Positions 35,789 to 44,582 of a stretch of DNA of 64,000 nucleotides are shown piece after piece. The stretch is from 2-12-FULL-35-23 sp965196985. GTDB taxonomy: Bacteria; Pseudomonadota; Gammaproteobacteria; UBA12402. The notes beneath the pieces were generated by a model, which had not been told where the DNA came from, did not search any database, and was given only the letters and a program-made list of their open reading frames with translations. The stretch spans positions 110,285-174,284 of the forward strand of contig CBDALO010000087.1 in the NCBI GenBank assembly GCA_965196985.1, in the 5' to 3' direction. The number at the start of each line of letters is the position of its first letter. Positions within the stretch are counted from its first letter, which is position 1. The position numbers and the translations under genes are program-made.

Positions 35789-38700
35789 ATGACTATGCCT
35801 AAATTGAAGATTCAGATCGCCTACACGCCGCGTAATGCTGATGGTACACCTGGTGAGCCAGTGCAGCTTATTCGCTTAGATCGAGAAGGGAAACACGTAG
35901 ATTTTAGCGAAGAAACGCCTCATGGCTATGCAACCGATACGGTTGCTGCCATTGAGCTAGCCAAGCGTTATGGGGTAGAAGTGACCCGAGCTAACAAGGT
36001 CGGGCTTATTTCAGAAACAGTTGCTGCGGATGGGCATAGCGTTGAAGAGCGTACCCTTAGTATTCAACTTGGTGAGCTAACGCCAGAACAAATCGAACGC
36101 TTATTGCCAGATGCAGAGGAGCGTTTTTGCACGGTGCCGTTAGCAGTGGCTCAGGTTGATGAAGTTACTGACGAGATGGTGAATGCAGATGCAGAAGTTC
36201 AGAGGCAGATAGGAGAGCTTGAAGAAGCTGGTGAGGGTTACCCTCTGGCACAGCGTAATGCCGATGAACAACGCATAAAGGCTGCGGCTCGCCAGCGTTT
36301 AGAAGAAGCAGCCAAAGCAAGAGCTATAGAAGCAGAGCAAGCCAAACTACAAACAATCAAAACCGGCCATGGCTTAGCAGCGGCTGAGCAGCGCGATCCA
36401 GCGGGTGAAGAAACGGCTAGGGAAAAAGCGCTTAAAGCAGCCGCAGAGCACAGAGTGGCTAACCCAGTTGAAAGTGATGTTTTACGACGTGCTGTGACAG
36501 GTGAGACTCGCCAGGTTGCTCAGTTTGGCCAGCAAGGTTCAGCTTACCGTGATAAACCTATCGAATGGAAAACAGAACGAGATCTTATTGATACGGGTCG
36601 TGTTTATGCTGATTATAAAGGTGCTCAAGCTGATTTAGAACGCGTATACAAGCGTATGGGCTTGTCCAAATCTCTTAAAAAACTACGTAAAGCACAGCAA
36701 AGCCGTGCCGATGAGGTTAACGTTATTGCCACTGTTGATAGGCGTGGTGGTGAGGCGGCTCAAAACCAGCAGTTTGTTCAAGGTCGCCTTGACCAACTGG
36801 CTCGTGAAGCCGATCGACGAGTTGGCTTTGAGACCACTCTCCTTGGTGGTGTTCATGCTCCGGCTTATTTTGAGGATTTTGATCCTGATGAGTTGATGGA
36901 GAATCCGGAGTTTGCAGGGCGAGCTAGAGCTGCTGCTGAGGCTGAGGTTGATTTAACACCTAACCCAGCCGACAGCTACTTCGCTGAGGGCATGGCAAAC
37001 CTCGATGAGCGCCGACAGATTTTCCAACAAGCCTGGACACGATTATACGGCGATCGAGCAGGGGCTTATGCCGAAGTGCGTGCTCAGGTAGCTGGTCAAA
37101 TGGGCGGTGCACATGATGCTCACGTTGCTGAGTGGACTCGACAGGAATTAATGCGCCGCTTGGATTTTGATCCGGCAGGTCGAGTGATTGTGGCGCCTGA
37201 GATGATGGCGGCGAAGCAACGAGAGATTGCTGAAGCGGTTCAGCAGGCTCAACAAGAGCCTAGGCAGGAAAACATTACCGTCACTGACTTTGATGGTGTG
37301 GAACATGAGCTAGCTGTAGCTGACTATTGGGGTGGAGCTGATGCTGGAGCTGTAAATGCAGGCGCTGTACAGGGTTTGCTTGAAAGATGGCGTGATGCAG
37401 CTCCGCAGCCTACTGAGGCTGAAATCAATCGTGCCCGTGAGCGTGATGTCAAAGCTTGGCAAGCGATTTTAGCAGGTGAAGCAGGTGATGACGAAAACTG
37501 GCAGCTCCCTTACCGTGATGCAAATGGTGCTCTGCAACACCTTCAAGTTAGCGAGTTGCAGCGTGACCAATTACTAGATGCTGATAGCAAAATTGATCCT
37601 GCTAAACTCGCCAAACTTTGGGATCATGATTTTGAGGGCATTAATGGTTTTAATGGAGAACAGACGCCTAACATCCAAGCAGCCACAACCCAGCTTCAGC
37701 AAAAGCTCGCTAGCCTTTGGCGTAAACAAGCGTTTATGCACAGTTTGGGTTATGACATATCGGGCCGAGTGATTGTGACGCCTGTGATGATGGCGGCGAA
37801 GCGGCAAGAGATTACTGAAGCGGTTCAGCAGGCTCAACAAGATCCTAGGCAGGCAAACATTACTGTCACTGACTTTAATGGTGTAGAGCGTCAGATACCA
37901 GTAGCTCACTGTTTAGCTGAGGTTGATCCTGATGCTCAACCTCAACCTCAACCTCGAGCTGTAGATGATGCTAAGATCCAAACCTTGCTTGCCAGGCTGC
38001 GTGATGAGGTTGCTCCTGTAGATGAAGGCTCTCTTGCTGCAGCTTGTCAGCACGATGTTGCAAAATGGCAAGGAATTTTAGCAGGTGCAGCAGGTGATGG
38101 TGATAATTGGCAGCTCCCTTATCGTGGTGCAAACGGCGAACAACAGCACTTAGTAATTACTGCAGATCAACGTGGGCAGTTGTTGGCTGGTGATATGGGT
38201 GATGAGGATCGCCAGCCCGACCCAGAAAAGCTCGCCCAGCTTTGGCAGCATGATTTTAGCGATGCTGGTTTAGGGGGCGATTTTCCTGCTCATGAGGGTA
38301 TTGTTGATGTCCAAGAAGCCACTAAACAACGTTTAAGTGTTGAGCCTTTCGTTGAGCGTGCCCGTGAGCGTGATGTTACAAAGTGGCGGTCTATTCTAGA
38401 CAAGGAATTAGCAGAAGATCAGAATAGTTGGCAGTTCCCTTACCGTGATGTGAATGGTGCTTTGCGATACTTACAAGTTAGTGAGGCACAACGTGCGCAG
38501 CTGCTAGATGCTGATAACAAAACTGATCCTGCGAAGCTTGCCAAACTTTGGGATCATGACCTTGGCGGTATGGGTCAGTTTGGTGATGATACCCCTGACT
38601 TTCACGCGTTTGCTATCCAGCTTTATCAAAGGTTTGCCACTGAGGAGATGGGTATTGCTCCGAACGTTAGAGCTTATGCCGCAGCCCGAGCTGAGCACCG

Positions 38701-40309
38701 CTTTGATGCGGCGATTGACGAAGCTGCGCATCAGCAATTCTTGCGTCGGCCTGGGGTTGAGTCTAGTGCCCTGTTAGATGCAGCAGAGAAGGAGTTAAAG
38801 GTTTCACATACTGCAAGGTTGCAGAAAAAACTAGCCAAGCTTGGTACTCGTGGTCATTTGGGTGGGCGGGCTGATCTTGCTCTGATGGCTGAGCTACGTG
38901 ACTATATGCGTACACAAGCTGGTGCTCAGGGTGTTGATGCTGAGAGTGGTTTTGGGCAGTTAAGAGCTGGTGAGGGAGGTGTTGAGCCTGCTGTTGCTGA
39001 TGCGCAGTTAGATCAATTGATTAAAACTGTGATACTTGAAAATCAAAACCTAATCGATTGGGGGGCTGATCCGCGTCCAAGCATAACTGATGAGAATAAG
39101 AAAGCCTTACGAGACCGCCTGCGGACAAAAGCAGAGTCTTTTAAAGCTGAGCTAGAAGGTGATGCAAAACAGGCGCACCTTGAGAAAATGCGTCGTGATA
39201 ATCCAATGGTGCAGTTTGGTGATATGCGAGCGCCGCAGCGATTTAATACACTGGATGCAACGTCAGATACTTGGGTGGATAGTTACTGGCAACAACAAGG
39301 CCGAGCACAAGTCAGAGCTGAGTTGGCTGAGAATTACTATAGCCAAGCTTTTGATGCAGCTAGAGATAGCAGCATGGCTGATGAGCTGAAATTATTACGC
39401 GATAGCCATGCACACGTTGCCGAGGCTGAGCAAGATGCTTTACAAGCTCAGCGTGACCAAGCATTTACTAGTAAAGAGGAATATCAAAAAGCTTTAGCAG
39501 AAGAAAAGCGCCGCGCTTTATTGGAAGCTCAAGAAGCGAGTATGCACTTTGATGAAAAAGGAGTATTGCGTAACAAAGATGGTAAGGATGTTCTAGAAGA
39601 AAAGTTTGGTAAAGACTTTAGGAAGAAATTTAAAGCAGCAGTCGAACAAGACAAAGAAGTGGCTAACTTCTTAGAAGGGCTTAGTAATGGTGGTGATATG
39701 TTTAGCATGCTTTTGTTAATGTTTGCTAATTTTATCACTTCGATAAGGACTTCAGTTCGTGCTGGTAAGTTTATGACAGCGGCAGAGTTGCGAACTGATG
39801 AAGGTAAGGCAGAGTACCTGTTCGCTCGCCGTTGGGATTGGGGGCGTGGAGTGGACGATAAGGTAATGAATGAAGCGTTTGACTTGCTCGCTCAGTCGTT
39901 CGTCACTGATGCTCAAGGTAAACAGAGTGTTGATTTGACCCACTTGGCAGAGACGACACCTTACGCTATGCAGTTAGCTTGTGCTGTACAGGCATTAAAG
40001 GCTGGGCTGACATCAGATCAGATTAAAGGTTTACCAGGCCCTGTGATGGAGCGAGCGCAGGAGATTTATAAGACGTGGCAAGACAGGAGTTTAGCTCAGG
40101 CTAGTGAAAGGTCTCAAAAAGCAGCAAAACGATTAGGTGAGCAGGCTGATGAAGCACCTAAGGCAAAAAGGCAACGGAGTTCAGTTTATAAGCAAGGTGA
40201 ACGCTCTGCTGCTTCATTTACTGGGCGTAAGCGTAAAGCAGAGGTGGAGAGGCAGCAGCTTGGTGAGGCGCAGGAAGAGCCGCGCATACGTCGCCCTCGT
40301 CATGGGTAA
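35789..40309 (+). CDS. 1506-aa repeat protein of unknown function with basic C-terminus
   Basis: The start is ATG 35789 (MTMPKLKIQ), with ATG 35795 possible; only a weak GAGAA precedes it. The N-terminus (1-120) may be a small beta-grasp-like domain (PKLKIQIAYTPRNADG). A Glu/Ala-rich helical region follows. Two repeats of about 195 residues start near 464 and 658 (GRVIVxPxMMAAK), each ending in a WQLPYRxANG / PxKLAxLWxHDF unit; a third partial copy starts near 857. A short hydrophobic segment lies at about 1303-1320. The C-terminus is basic, with KAKRQR at 1458-1463 and RKRK at 1480-1483, which resembles nuclear localisation signals. No enzymatic motif was recognised. An effector role is inference. 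Confidence 0.82.
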   Translation: MTMPKLKIQIAYTPRNADGTPGEPVQLIRLDREGKHVDFSEETPHGYATDTVAAIELAKRYGVEVTRANKVGLISETVAADGHSVEERTLSIQLGELTPEQIERLLPDAEERFCTVPLAVAQVDEVTDEMVNADAEVQRQIGELEEAGEGYPLAQRNADEQRIKAAARQRLEEAAKARAIEAEQAKLQTIKTGHGLAAAEQRDPAGEETAREKALKAAAEHRVANPVESDVLRRAVTGETRQVAQFGQQGSAYRDKPIEWKTERDLIDTGRVYADYKGAQADLERVYKRMGLSKSLKKLRKAQQSRADEVNVIATVDRRGGEAAQNQQFVQGRLDQLAREADRRVGFETTLLGGVHAPAYFEDFDPDELMENPEFAGRARAAAEAEVDLTPNPADSYFAEGMANLDERRQIFQQAWTRLYGDRAGAYAEVRAQVAGQMGGAHDAHVAEWTRQELMRRLDFDPAGRVIVAPEMMAAKQREIAEAVQQAQQEPRQENITVTDFDGVEHELAVADYWGGADAGAVNAGAVQGLLERWRDAAPQPTEAEINRARERDVKAWQAILAGEAGDDENWQLPYRDANGALQHLQVSELQRDQLLDADSKIDPAKLAKLWDHDFEGINGFNGEQTPNIQAATTQLQQKLASLWRKQAFMHSLGYDISGRVIVTPVMMAAKRQEITEAVQQAQQDPRQANITVTDFNGVERQIPVAHCLAEVDPDAQPQPQPRAVDDAKIQTLLARLRDEVAPVDEGSLAAACQHDVAKWQGILAGAAGDGDNWQLPYRGANGEQQHLVITADQRGQLLAGDMGDEDRQPDPEKLAQLWQHDFSDAGLGGDFPAHEGIVDVQEATKQRLSVEPFVERARERDVTKWRSILDKELAEDQNSWQFPYRDVNGALRYLQVSEAQRAQLLDADNKTDPAKLAKLWDHDLGGMGQFGDDTPDFHAFAIQLYQRFATEEMGIAPNVRAYAAARAEHRFDAAIDEAAHQQFLRRPGVESSALLDAAEKELKVSHTARLQKKLAKLGTRGHLGGRADLALMAELRDYMRTQAGAQGVDAESGFGQLRAGEGGVEPAVADAQLDQLIKTVILENQNLIDWGADPRPSITDENKKALRDRLRTKAESFKAELEGDAKQAHLEKMRRDNPMVQFGDMRAPQRFNTLDATSDTWVDSYWQQQGRAQVRAELAENYYSQAFDAARDSSMADELKLLRDSHAHVAEAEQDALQAQRDQAFTSKEEYQKALAEEKRRALLEAQEASMHFDEKGVLRNKDGKDVLEEKFGKDFRKKFKAAVEQDKEVANFLEGLSNGGDMFSMLLLMFANFITSIRTSVRAGKFMTAAELRTDEGKAEYLFARRWDWGRGVDDKVMNEAFDLLAQSFVTDAQGKQSVDLTHLAETTPYAMQLACAVQALKAGLTSDQIKGLPGPVMERAQEIYKTWQDRSLAQASERSQKAAKRLGEQADEAPKAKRQRSSVYKQGERSAASFTGRKRKAEVERQQLGEAQEEPRIRRPRHG

Positions 40310-40400
40310 AAATAGCGTATTTCTAAATCTAGAATAGGCTTGTAGTTGGTTTACCGATATACTGCCATAGTTTTCATTAATCAATGCTATTAGGTAACGC

Positions 40401-41085
40401 ATGGATATTACTCACATTAAGCCTTCAACTGAAAAAGCGCTTTTTCTAGCAAAGAAACAATTGCCTGAGTTTATTTATGACGCGGTTAATCTGGAGGGGA
40501 TTCATTATACCTTGCCAGAGGTGCAAACCTTACTGGATGGGATCACTGTTGGTGGTCACAGACAAAGTGATCAAGCTATCACACTTAACCAAGCGGCTGC
40601 TTGGCAGTTTTTATTTGCTGCTATAGAGGGTGAAAGCTTTGAGCTGTCAAAGTCTTTCGTGTGTGAATTGCATGCCATTGCAGGGAAAGAAGAAGCCTTG
40701 CAAGGGGGGTAAGTTTCGTAGTGGTGGGGTGACGATTGCTGGAACGAGCTATTTGCCACCGGATGCGCAGTTGCTTGATGCTTGTTGGGATAAATTGCTT
40801 ATAGAAGTTAGTGCTATTGAATCACTTTACGATCGAGCGATTTATGTGTTTTTGCAAATGGCAAGAAATCAGTTTTTTTATGATGTCAATAAACGCATGG
40901 GACGCTTTATGATGAATGGTCTGTTGTTGCAAGCCGGTTACCCAGCGATTAATTTACCTGCCAGTAAAAAAGAGACGTTTAACAAGTTAATGTTAGATTT
41001 TTATAGTTCAAATGATGTTGCTCCTATGACAGAGTTTATGATGTCTTGTTTAGATCCTAATATCATTAAGATCATGTCTGAGTAA
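40401..41085 (+). pseudogene. Fic-family protein, frameshifted in a G6 run
   Basis: Frame 1 (40401-40712) gives MDITHIKPSTEKALFLAKKQ and on to LHAIAGKEEALQGG, then a stop. The protein continues in another frame from GGKFRSGGVTIAGT to the stop at 41083-41085. The frames join if the six-G run at about 40704-40709 loses one G, giving a Fic protein of about 227 aa. The Fic motif region reads QFFYDVNKRMGR, with Gln where canonical Fic has the catalytic His. Fic proteins usually transfer AMP to target hydroxyls. The break may be a pseudogene mutation, a slippage (phase-variation) site or an assembly error. Confidence 0.8.
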
Positions 41086-41390
41086 TGGTTTGCAACAGAG
41101 CCTATGAGTAAAGAGCGTTTCGTGTTTTTGTTGTTCAATATTGCAGAACGGGTGGCACGAATCGAGGGATCCCAGCGGCGCAGCCTGCGAGCACGCTGGG
41201 AAACGATTCGTGACAGGACCCGTTGGCCGTAAAGGCTTTGAAAAACACAAAGCTCACTGCTAAACATCTATACTAACGAACTGCTTGCCCACGTAGCCTG
41301 AAAGAGAATCTGAATAATTACCCGCTATCTAACCTTTCTAAGTTCCGGTATGATGCCAGCAATTTCTTTGACTAAAGGAGTAGCGGTATT
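41086..41390. repeat. second, left-truncated copy of the hairpin MITE and tpiA leader
   Basis: The hairpin core at 41147-41224 matches 35491-35568 with the same paired arms (AACGGGT/ACCCGTT, CCCAGC/GCTGGG). The right arm to about 41315 (CTGAAAGAGAATC) matches the MITE end of the first copy, while the left arm is missing where the Fic gene ends. The last 70 bp lead into tpiA. Confidence 0.7.
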
Positions 41391-42149
41391 ATGCGGACTC
41401 AATTCATTGGTGGTAATTGGAAAATGCACGGCAATAAGTCAGGTTTGACGGAGTTGCTGACCCAGGTTGTAGCAGAAGTTAATGGCTTGTCGGGGGTGAC
41501 GGTAGCGGTTTTTCCAAGTGATGTCTATTTGGAAAGCATGAAGTCTTTGCTCACTGAAAGCTCGGTGCATTTGGGTGGGCAGAATCACTGTGATCATGAG
41601 GAAGGTGCTTATACCGGTGAAACGGCGCCGGGGATGTTGCAGGATGTGGGTTGTGACTATGTGCTACTGGGTCACTCTGAGCGCCGACACTTATTTGGTG
41701 AGACTAATCGCATCGTGGCGCGTAAGTTTGCTTTGGCTAAGCAACATCATTTAATTCCGGTATTGTGTATTGGTGAGACAGAGATCCAGCGTGATGTGGG
41801 TGAGGCTGAGGCAGTAGTGCGTGAACAGATCAATGCGGTGGTACATGAAGTTGGGATTAATGCATTAACGGGGACGGTGATTGCTTATGAGCCAGTATGG
41901 GCAATTGGCACCGGTAAAGTAGCGACAGCTGATGAGGTGCAAGCTATGCACGCGATGATTCGAGCCCACTTGGCTACTTATGATGCAGCGTTGGCTGAGG
42001 CGATGACCATTATTTATGGCGGTAGCTTAAAGCCTGAGAACGCTGAGGCAATTTTTGCTTTGCCTGATGTCGATGGTGGTTTGGTCGGCGGCGCTTCTTT
42101 GAAGGCAGAGAGTTTTGTGACTTTGGCAAAGCAGTTGGTAGCGGCTTAG
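41391..42149 (+). CDS. tpiA: triose-phosphate isomerase
   Basis: Glycolytic enzyme that interconverts dihydroxyacetone phosphate and glyceraldehyde 3-phosphate. 252 aa, normal length. The substrate-binding Asn9/Lys11 (GGNWKMHG), catalytic His95 (LLGHSERR), catalytic Glu167 (AYEPVWAIGTG) and phosphate-binding loop (IIYGGSLKPENA, VDGGLVGGASL) are all present. The start follows AAAGGAG with good spacing. It stands upstream of secG, tRNA-Leu and the nuo genes, a gene order common in gammaproteobacteria. Confidence 0.97.
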   Translation: MRTQFIGGNWKMHGNKSGLTELLTQVVAEVNGLSGVTVAVFPSDVYLESMKSLLTESSVHLGGQNHCDHEEGAYTGETAPGMLQDVGCDYVLLGHSERRHLFGETNRIVARKFALAKQHHLIPVLCIGETEIQRDVGEAEAVVREQINAVVHEVGINALTGTVIAYEPVWAIGTGKVATADEVQAMHAMIRAHLATYDAALAEAMTIIYGGSLKPENAEAIFALPDVDGGLVGGASLKAESFVTLAKQLVAA

Positions 42150-42358
42150 CTTTTGTAATACAGGGCTGTTCAAATTAAGACCGCTCGGGTGCCGCCGTTG
42201 GTTTTGTAAACACTTTTGCTTATAGTGAGTGAGAGAAATACGTGCTTAATTCAAGGTTTTGCGTTACCATAGCGCCAGTTTTGTTGGCCTAGGCTAATGA
42301 ATTATCTAGTTTAATGGGGAGTTAAATCCTCACTTTAGTGGAATTTTGGGTATAAATT

Positions 42359-42778
42359 ATGCAGCAGGTTGTTCTTATTCTTCATGTCGCTTTTGCTATT
42401 GCGCTAATCGTATTGATTTTATTGCAGCAAGGTAAAGGTGCTGCTATGGGTGCTTCTTTTGGTGGTGGCGCTTCGGATACTGTATTTGGTAGTCGTGGTG
42501 CTAGCTCCTTTATTATGAAATTAACCGGTTCGTTTGCGGCCTTATTTTTTGTGACGAGCCTTGTACTTGGTCACTTTTCTGGTGCGATGGTTTCTAGTCA
42601 GCCTAAAGACAATATCTTGGCTAATGTGACACAGCTCTCTAAACAACAAGCCCAGCAACAGCAAGAAGCAGCACGTGCTGCGAAGCAGCTTAATGCACCA
42701 GGTACAACAACGGGTATCGTAAATATGTCAGGGACCACTTCGTCAAAGCAGCATTCTGCTGGTGGTGAGAAGAAGTAA
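42359..42778 (+). CDS. secG: preprotein translocase subunit SecG
   Basis: Inner-membrane accessory subunit of SecYEG. 139 aa, longer than the usual 70-110 because of a Gln/Ala-rich C-terminal tail (QAQQQQEAARAAKQL). Two membrane spans lie at about 2-22 and 53-73, with the conserved loop LQQGKGAAMGASFGGGASDTVFGSRG between them. The ribosome binding site is weak (TGGGTATAAATT). The 208-bp gap from tpiA shows no gene; I could not pick a firm promoter there. Confidence 0.93.
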   Translation: MQQVVLILHVAFAIALIVLILLQQGKGAAMGASFGGGASDTVFGSRGASSFIMKLTGSFAALFFVTSLVLGHFSGAMVSSQPKDNILANVTQLSKQQAQQQQEAARAAKQLNAPGTTTGIVNMSGTTSSKQHSAGGEKK

Positions 42779-42793
42779 ATGACAAGAAATATT

Positions 42794-42880
42794 GCCGAAG
42801 TGGTGGAATTGGTAGACACGCTATCTTGAGGGGGTAGTGACGGAAACGTCGTGCCGGTTCAAGTCCGGCCTTCGGCACCA
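42794..42880 (+). tRNA. tRNA-Leu (anticodon GAG)
   Basis: An 87-nt gene with encoded CCA. The acceptor stem is GCCGAAG/CTTCGGC, the anticodon arm CTATC-TTGAGGG-GGTAG with GAG, there is a variable arm of class II type, and the T arm GCCGG-TTCAAGT-CCGGC. It sits 15 nt after secG, as in many gammaproteobacteria, and may be processed from the same transcript. Confidence 0.97.
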
Positions 42881-42883
42881 GTT

Positions 42884-42982
42884 TGTAGCTCGGATTGAAA
42901 ACGCGAAGCGTTTGATAATCCGGGGATAAGCTAGGTTCAACCCCAGATTATCGAGCACTTCGTGCTCTTAATCTGGGCTACG
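42884..42982. repeat. CCGGATT-type palindromic repeat, copy 1
   Basis: Ends TGTAGCTCGGATT and AATCTGGGCTACGG pair as an inverted repeat, and inside is a second inverted pair GATAATCCGGGG / CCCCAGATTATC. It is the first of four copies (also 45845, 48345 and 52243) between tRNA-Leu and nuoI, and it lies between tRNA-Leu and nuoA. It could fold into a long cruciform or RNA hairpin. Confidence 0.8.
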
Positions 42983-43042
42983 GATCAGGATGTGATGCAA
43001 AAGATGTGCATGGAATAAGCCAACAAAACTAGGGGACAAGCG

Positions 43043-43399
43043 ATGTTAGCAAATTACTTTCCGATTCTAATTTTCATTGGAGTAGGAATATTTATTGGTA
43101 TTGCTCCATTGGTTGCCGGTCGACTCTTAGGTCCTCATCGTCCTGATCCAGAAAAAAACTCACCTTACGAATGCGGCTTTAATGCTTACCAAGATGCACG
43201 AATACCATTCGATATTCGTTTTTACTTAGTTGCTTTGCTTTTTATTTTGTTTGACTTGGAAACGGCTTTTCTTATTCCTTGGGCGGTGATCATTCACAGC
43301 ATGGGGTGGATGGCTTTCTTTGCAATGATTTTATTTTTAGTGTTGTTAACTATCGGTTTTATCTATGAGTGGAAAAAAGGAGCGTTAGAGTGGGAGTAA
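43043..43399 (+). CDS. nuoA: NADH-quinone oxidoreductase subunit A
   Basis: Membrane subunit of respiratory complex I. 118 aa with three membrane spans (about 5-27, 60-82 and 88-110). The conserved segments RPDPEKNSPYECGFNAYQDARIPFDIRFYLVALLFILFDLE fill the first loop and second span. The start follows AGGGGA. It begins the nuoA-N cluster and overlaps nuoB by 1 nt (TAATG). Confidence 0.97.
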   Translation: MLANYFPILIFIGVGIFIGIAPLVAGRLLGPHRPDPEKNSPYECGFNAYQDARIPFDIRFYLVALLFILFDLETAFLIPWAVIIHSMGWMAFFAMILFLVLLTIGFIYEWKKGALEWE

Positions 43400-43869
43400 T
43401 GACGCAACAAAAACAGCAAGGTTTCATTCTGACTTCGGTCGACAAGTTAGTAAAGTGGGCGCAGACAGGTTCAATGTGGCCAATGACTTTTGGTTTAGCC
43501 TGTTGTGCGGTTGAAATGATGCATACTGGTGCATCACGTTATGATTTGGATCGTTTTGGGATTATGTTTCGCCCTAGCCCTAGACAGTCGGATGTGATGA
43601 TTGTGGCAGGAACCTTGTGTAATAAGATGGCTCCGGCCTTGCGTAAGGTTTACGATCAAATGAGTGAGCCACGTTGGGTGATCTCAATGGGGTCTTGTGC
43701 TAACGGTGGTGGATATTATCATTATTCTTATTCAGTGGTGCGCGGTTGTGATCGCATTGTTCCTGTTGATGTTTATGTGCCAGGTTGTCCACCAACTGCA
43801 GAAGCTTTACTGTATGGTATTTTGCAGTTGCTGAATAAAATTAAAGGCAAGAAAGTAATCGAGCGATAG
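43399..43869 (+). CDS. nuoB: NADH-quinone oxidoreductase subunit B
   Basis: Peripheral-arm subunit that binds the terminal cluster N2 near the quinone site. 156 aa from ATG 43399; a longer in-frame start at 43369 lies within nuoA and is unlikely. The [4Fe-4S] ligands Cys35-Cys36 (GLACCAVEM), Cys100 (MGSCANGGG) and Cys130 (VPGCPPTAEAL) are present. GGAG overlaps the end of nuoA as ribosome binding site, so translation is coupled. Confidence 0.97.
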   Translation: MTQQKQQGFILTSVDKLVKWAQTGSMWPMTFGLACCAVEMMHTGASRYDLDRFGIMFRPSPRQSDVMIVAGTLCNKMAPALRKVYDQMSEPRWVISMGSCANGGGYYHYSYSVVRGCDRIVPVDVYVPGCPPTAEALLYGILQLLNKIKGKKVIER

Positions 43870-43878
43870 GACGAAATA

Positions 43879-44580
43879 ATGACGGCATTGCAACAACAAT
43901 TAAGTCAACAGCTAGCAGAGCAACTAGTTGCACTAGAAGTGGCGCATGACGAGGTTACTATTACAATAGCAAAAACGAGTTTACTGCAAGTCGCTGAGAC
44001 TTTGCGTGACGCAGAAGCTTTTCAATTTAAATTGTTAGTTGATGTTTGTGGTGTGGATTACTTGGATTATGGTGTTGCTGAATGGGAAACACATGAGGCA
44101 ACGAGCACGGGTTTTGACCGTGGTGTTGAGCATGGCGTGCAACGCGAACGAGTTGCTGAGTGGCATGGACCACGTTTCGCGGTGGTTTATCATTTGTTAT
44201 CAGTGCAAAATAATCAACGCCTACGTGTTAAGGTTATGTTAGATGAGAGTGATTTAATTTTGCCTTCAGTTGTCTCGATTTGGCCTGCCGCCAATTGGTT
44301 TGAACGTGAAGCATTTGACATGTTTGGTTTCTTGTTTGATGGTCATCCTGACTTGCGTCGTATTCTTACTGATTATGGTTTTGTTGGGCACCCGTTCCGT
44401 AAAGACTTTCCATTGAGTGGTAACGTTGAAGTGCGTTATGACGCAACTTTAGGGCGTGTAGTTTACGAGCCCGTTGAAATTACCCCGCGGGTGTTAGTGC
44501 CTAAAGTGATTCGTGATGATCATCGTTATGATTTTGATCCTGCTGAATTAGCCAGCCAATTACCAAAGGAGTCGTCGTAG
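43879..44580 (+). CDS. nuoC: NADH-quinone oxidoreductase subunit C
   Basis: Peripheral-arm (30-kDa) subunit, separate from NuoD, unlike the fused NuoCD of E. coli. 233 aa. Family motifs are LLVDVCGVDYLDYG, FAVVYHLLSVQNNQR and WPAANWFEREAFDMFGFLFDGHPDLRRILTDYGF. Between the first two lies an insertion of about 35 residues rich in Glu and Gly (VAEWETHEATSTGFDRGVEHG). Start follows TAGGAC. Confidence 0.96.
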   Translation: MTALQQQLSQQLAEQLVALEVAHDEVTITIAKTSLLQVAETLRDAEAFQFKLLVDVCGVDYLDYGVAEWETHEATSTGFDRGVEHGVQRERVAEWHGPRFAVVYHLLSVQNNQRLRVKVMLDESDLILPSVVSIWPAANWFEREAFDMFGFLFDGHPDLRRILTDYGFVGHPFRKDFPLSGNVEVRYDATLGRVVYEPVEITPRVLVPKVIRDDHRYDFDPAELASQLPKESS

Positions 44581-44582
44581 TC

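Noticed and set aside
42690..42878. Minus-strand ORF of 62 aa
   Set aside because: It is antisense to tRNA-Leu and the secG tail, the common false ORF seen opposite tRNA-Leu genes.
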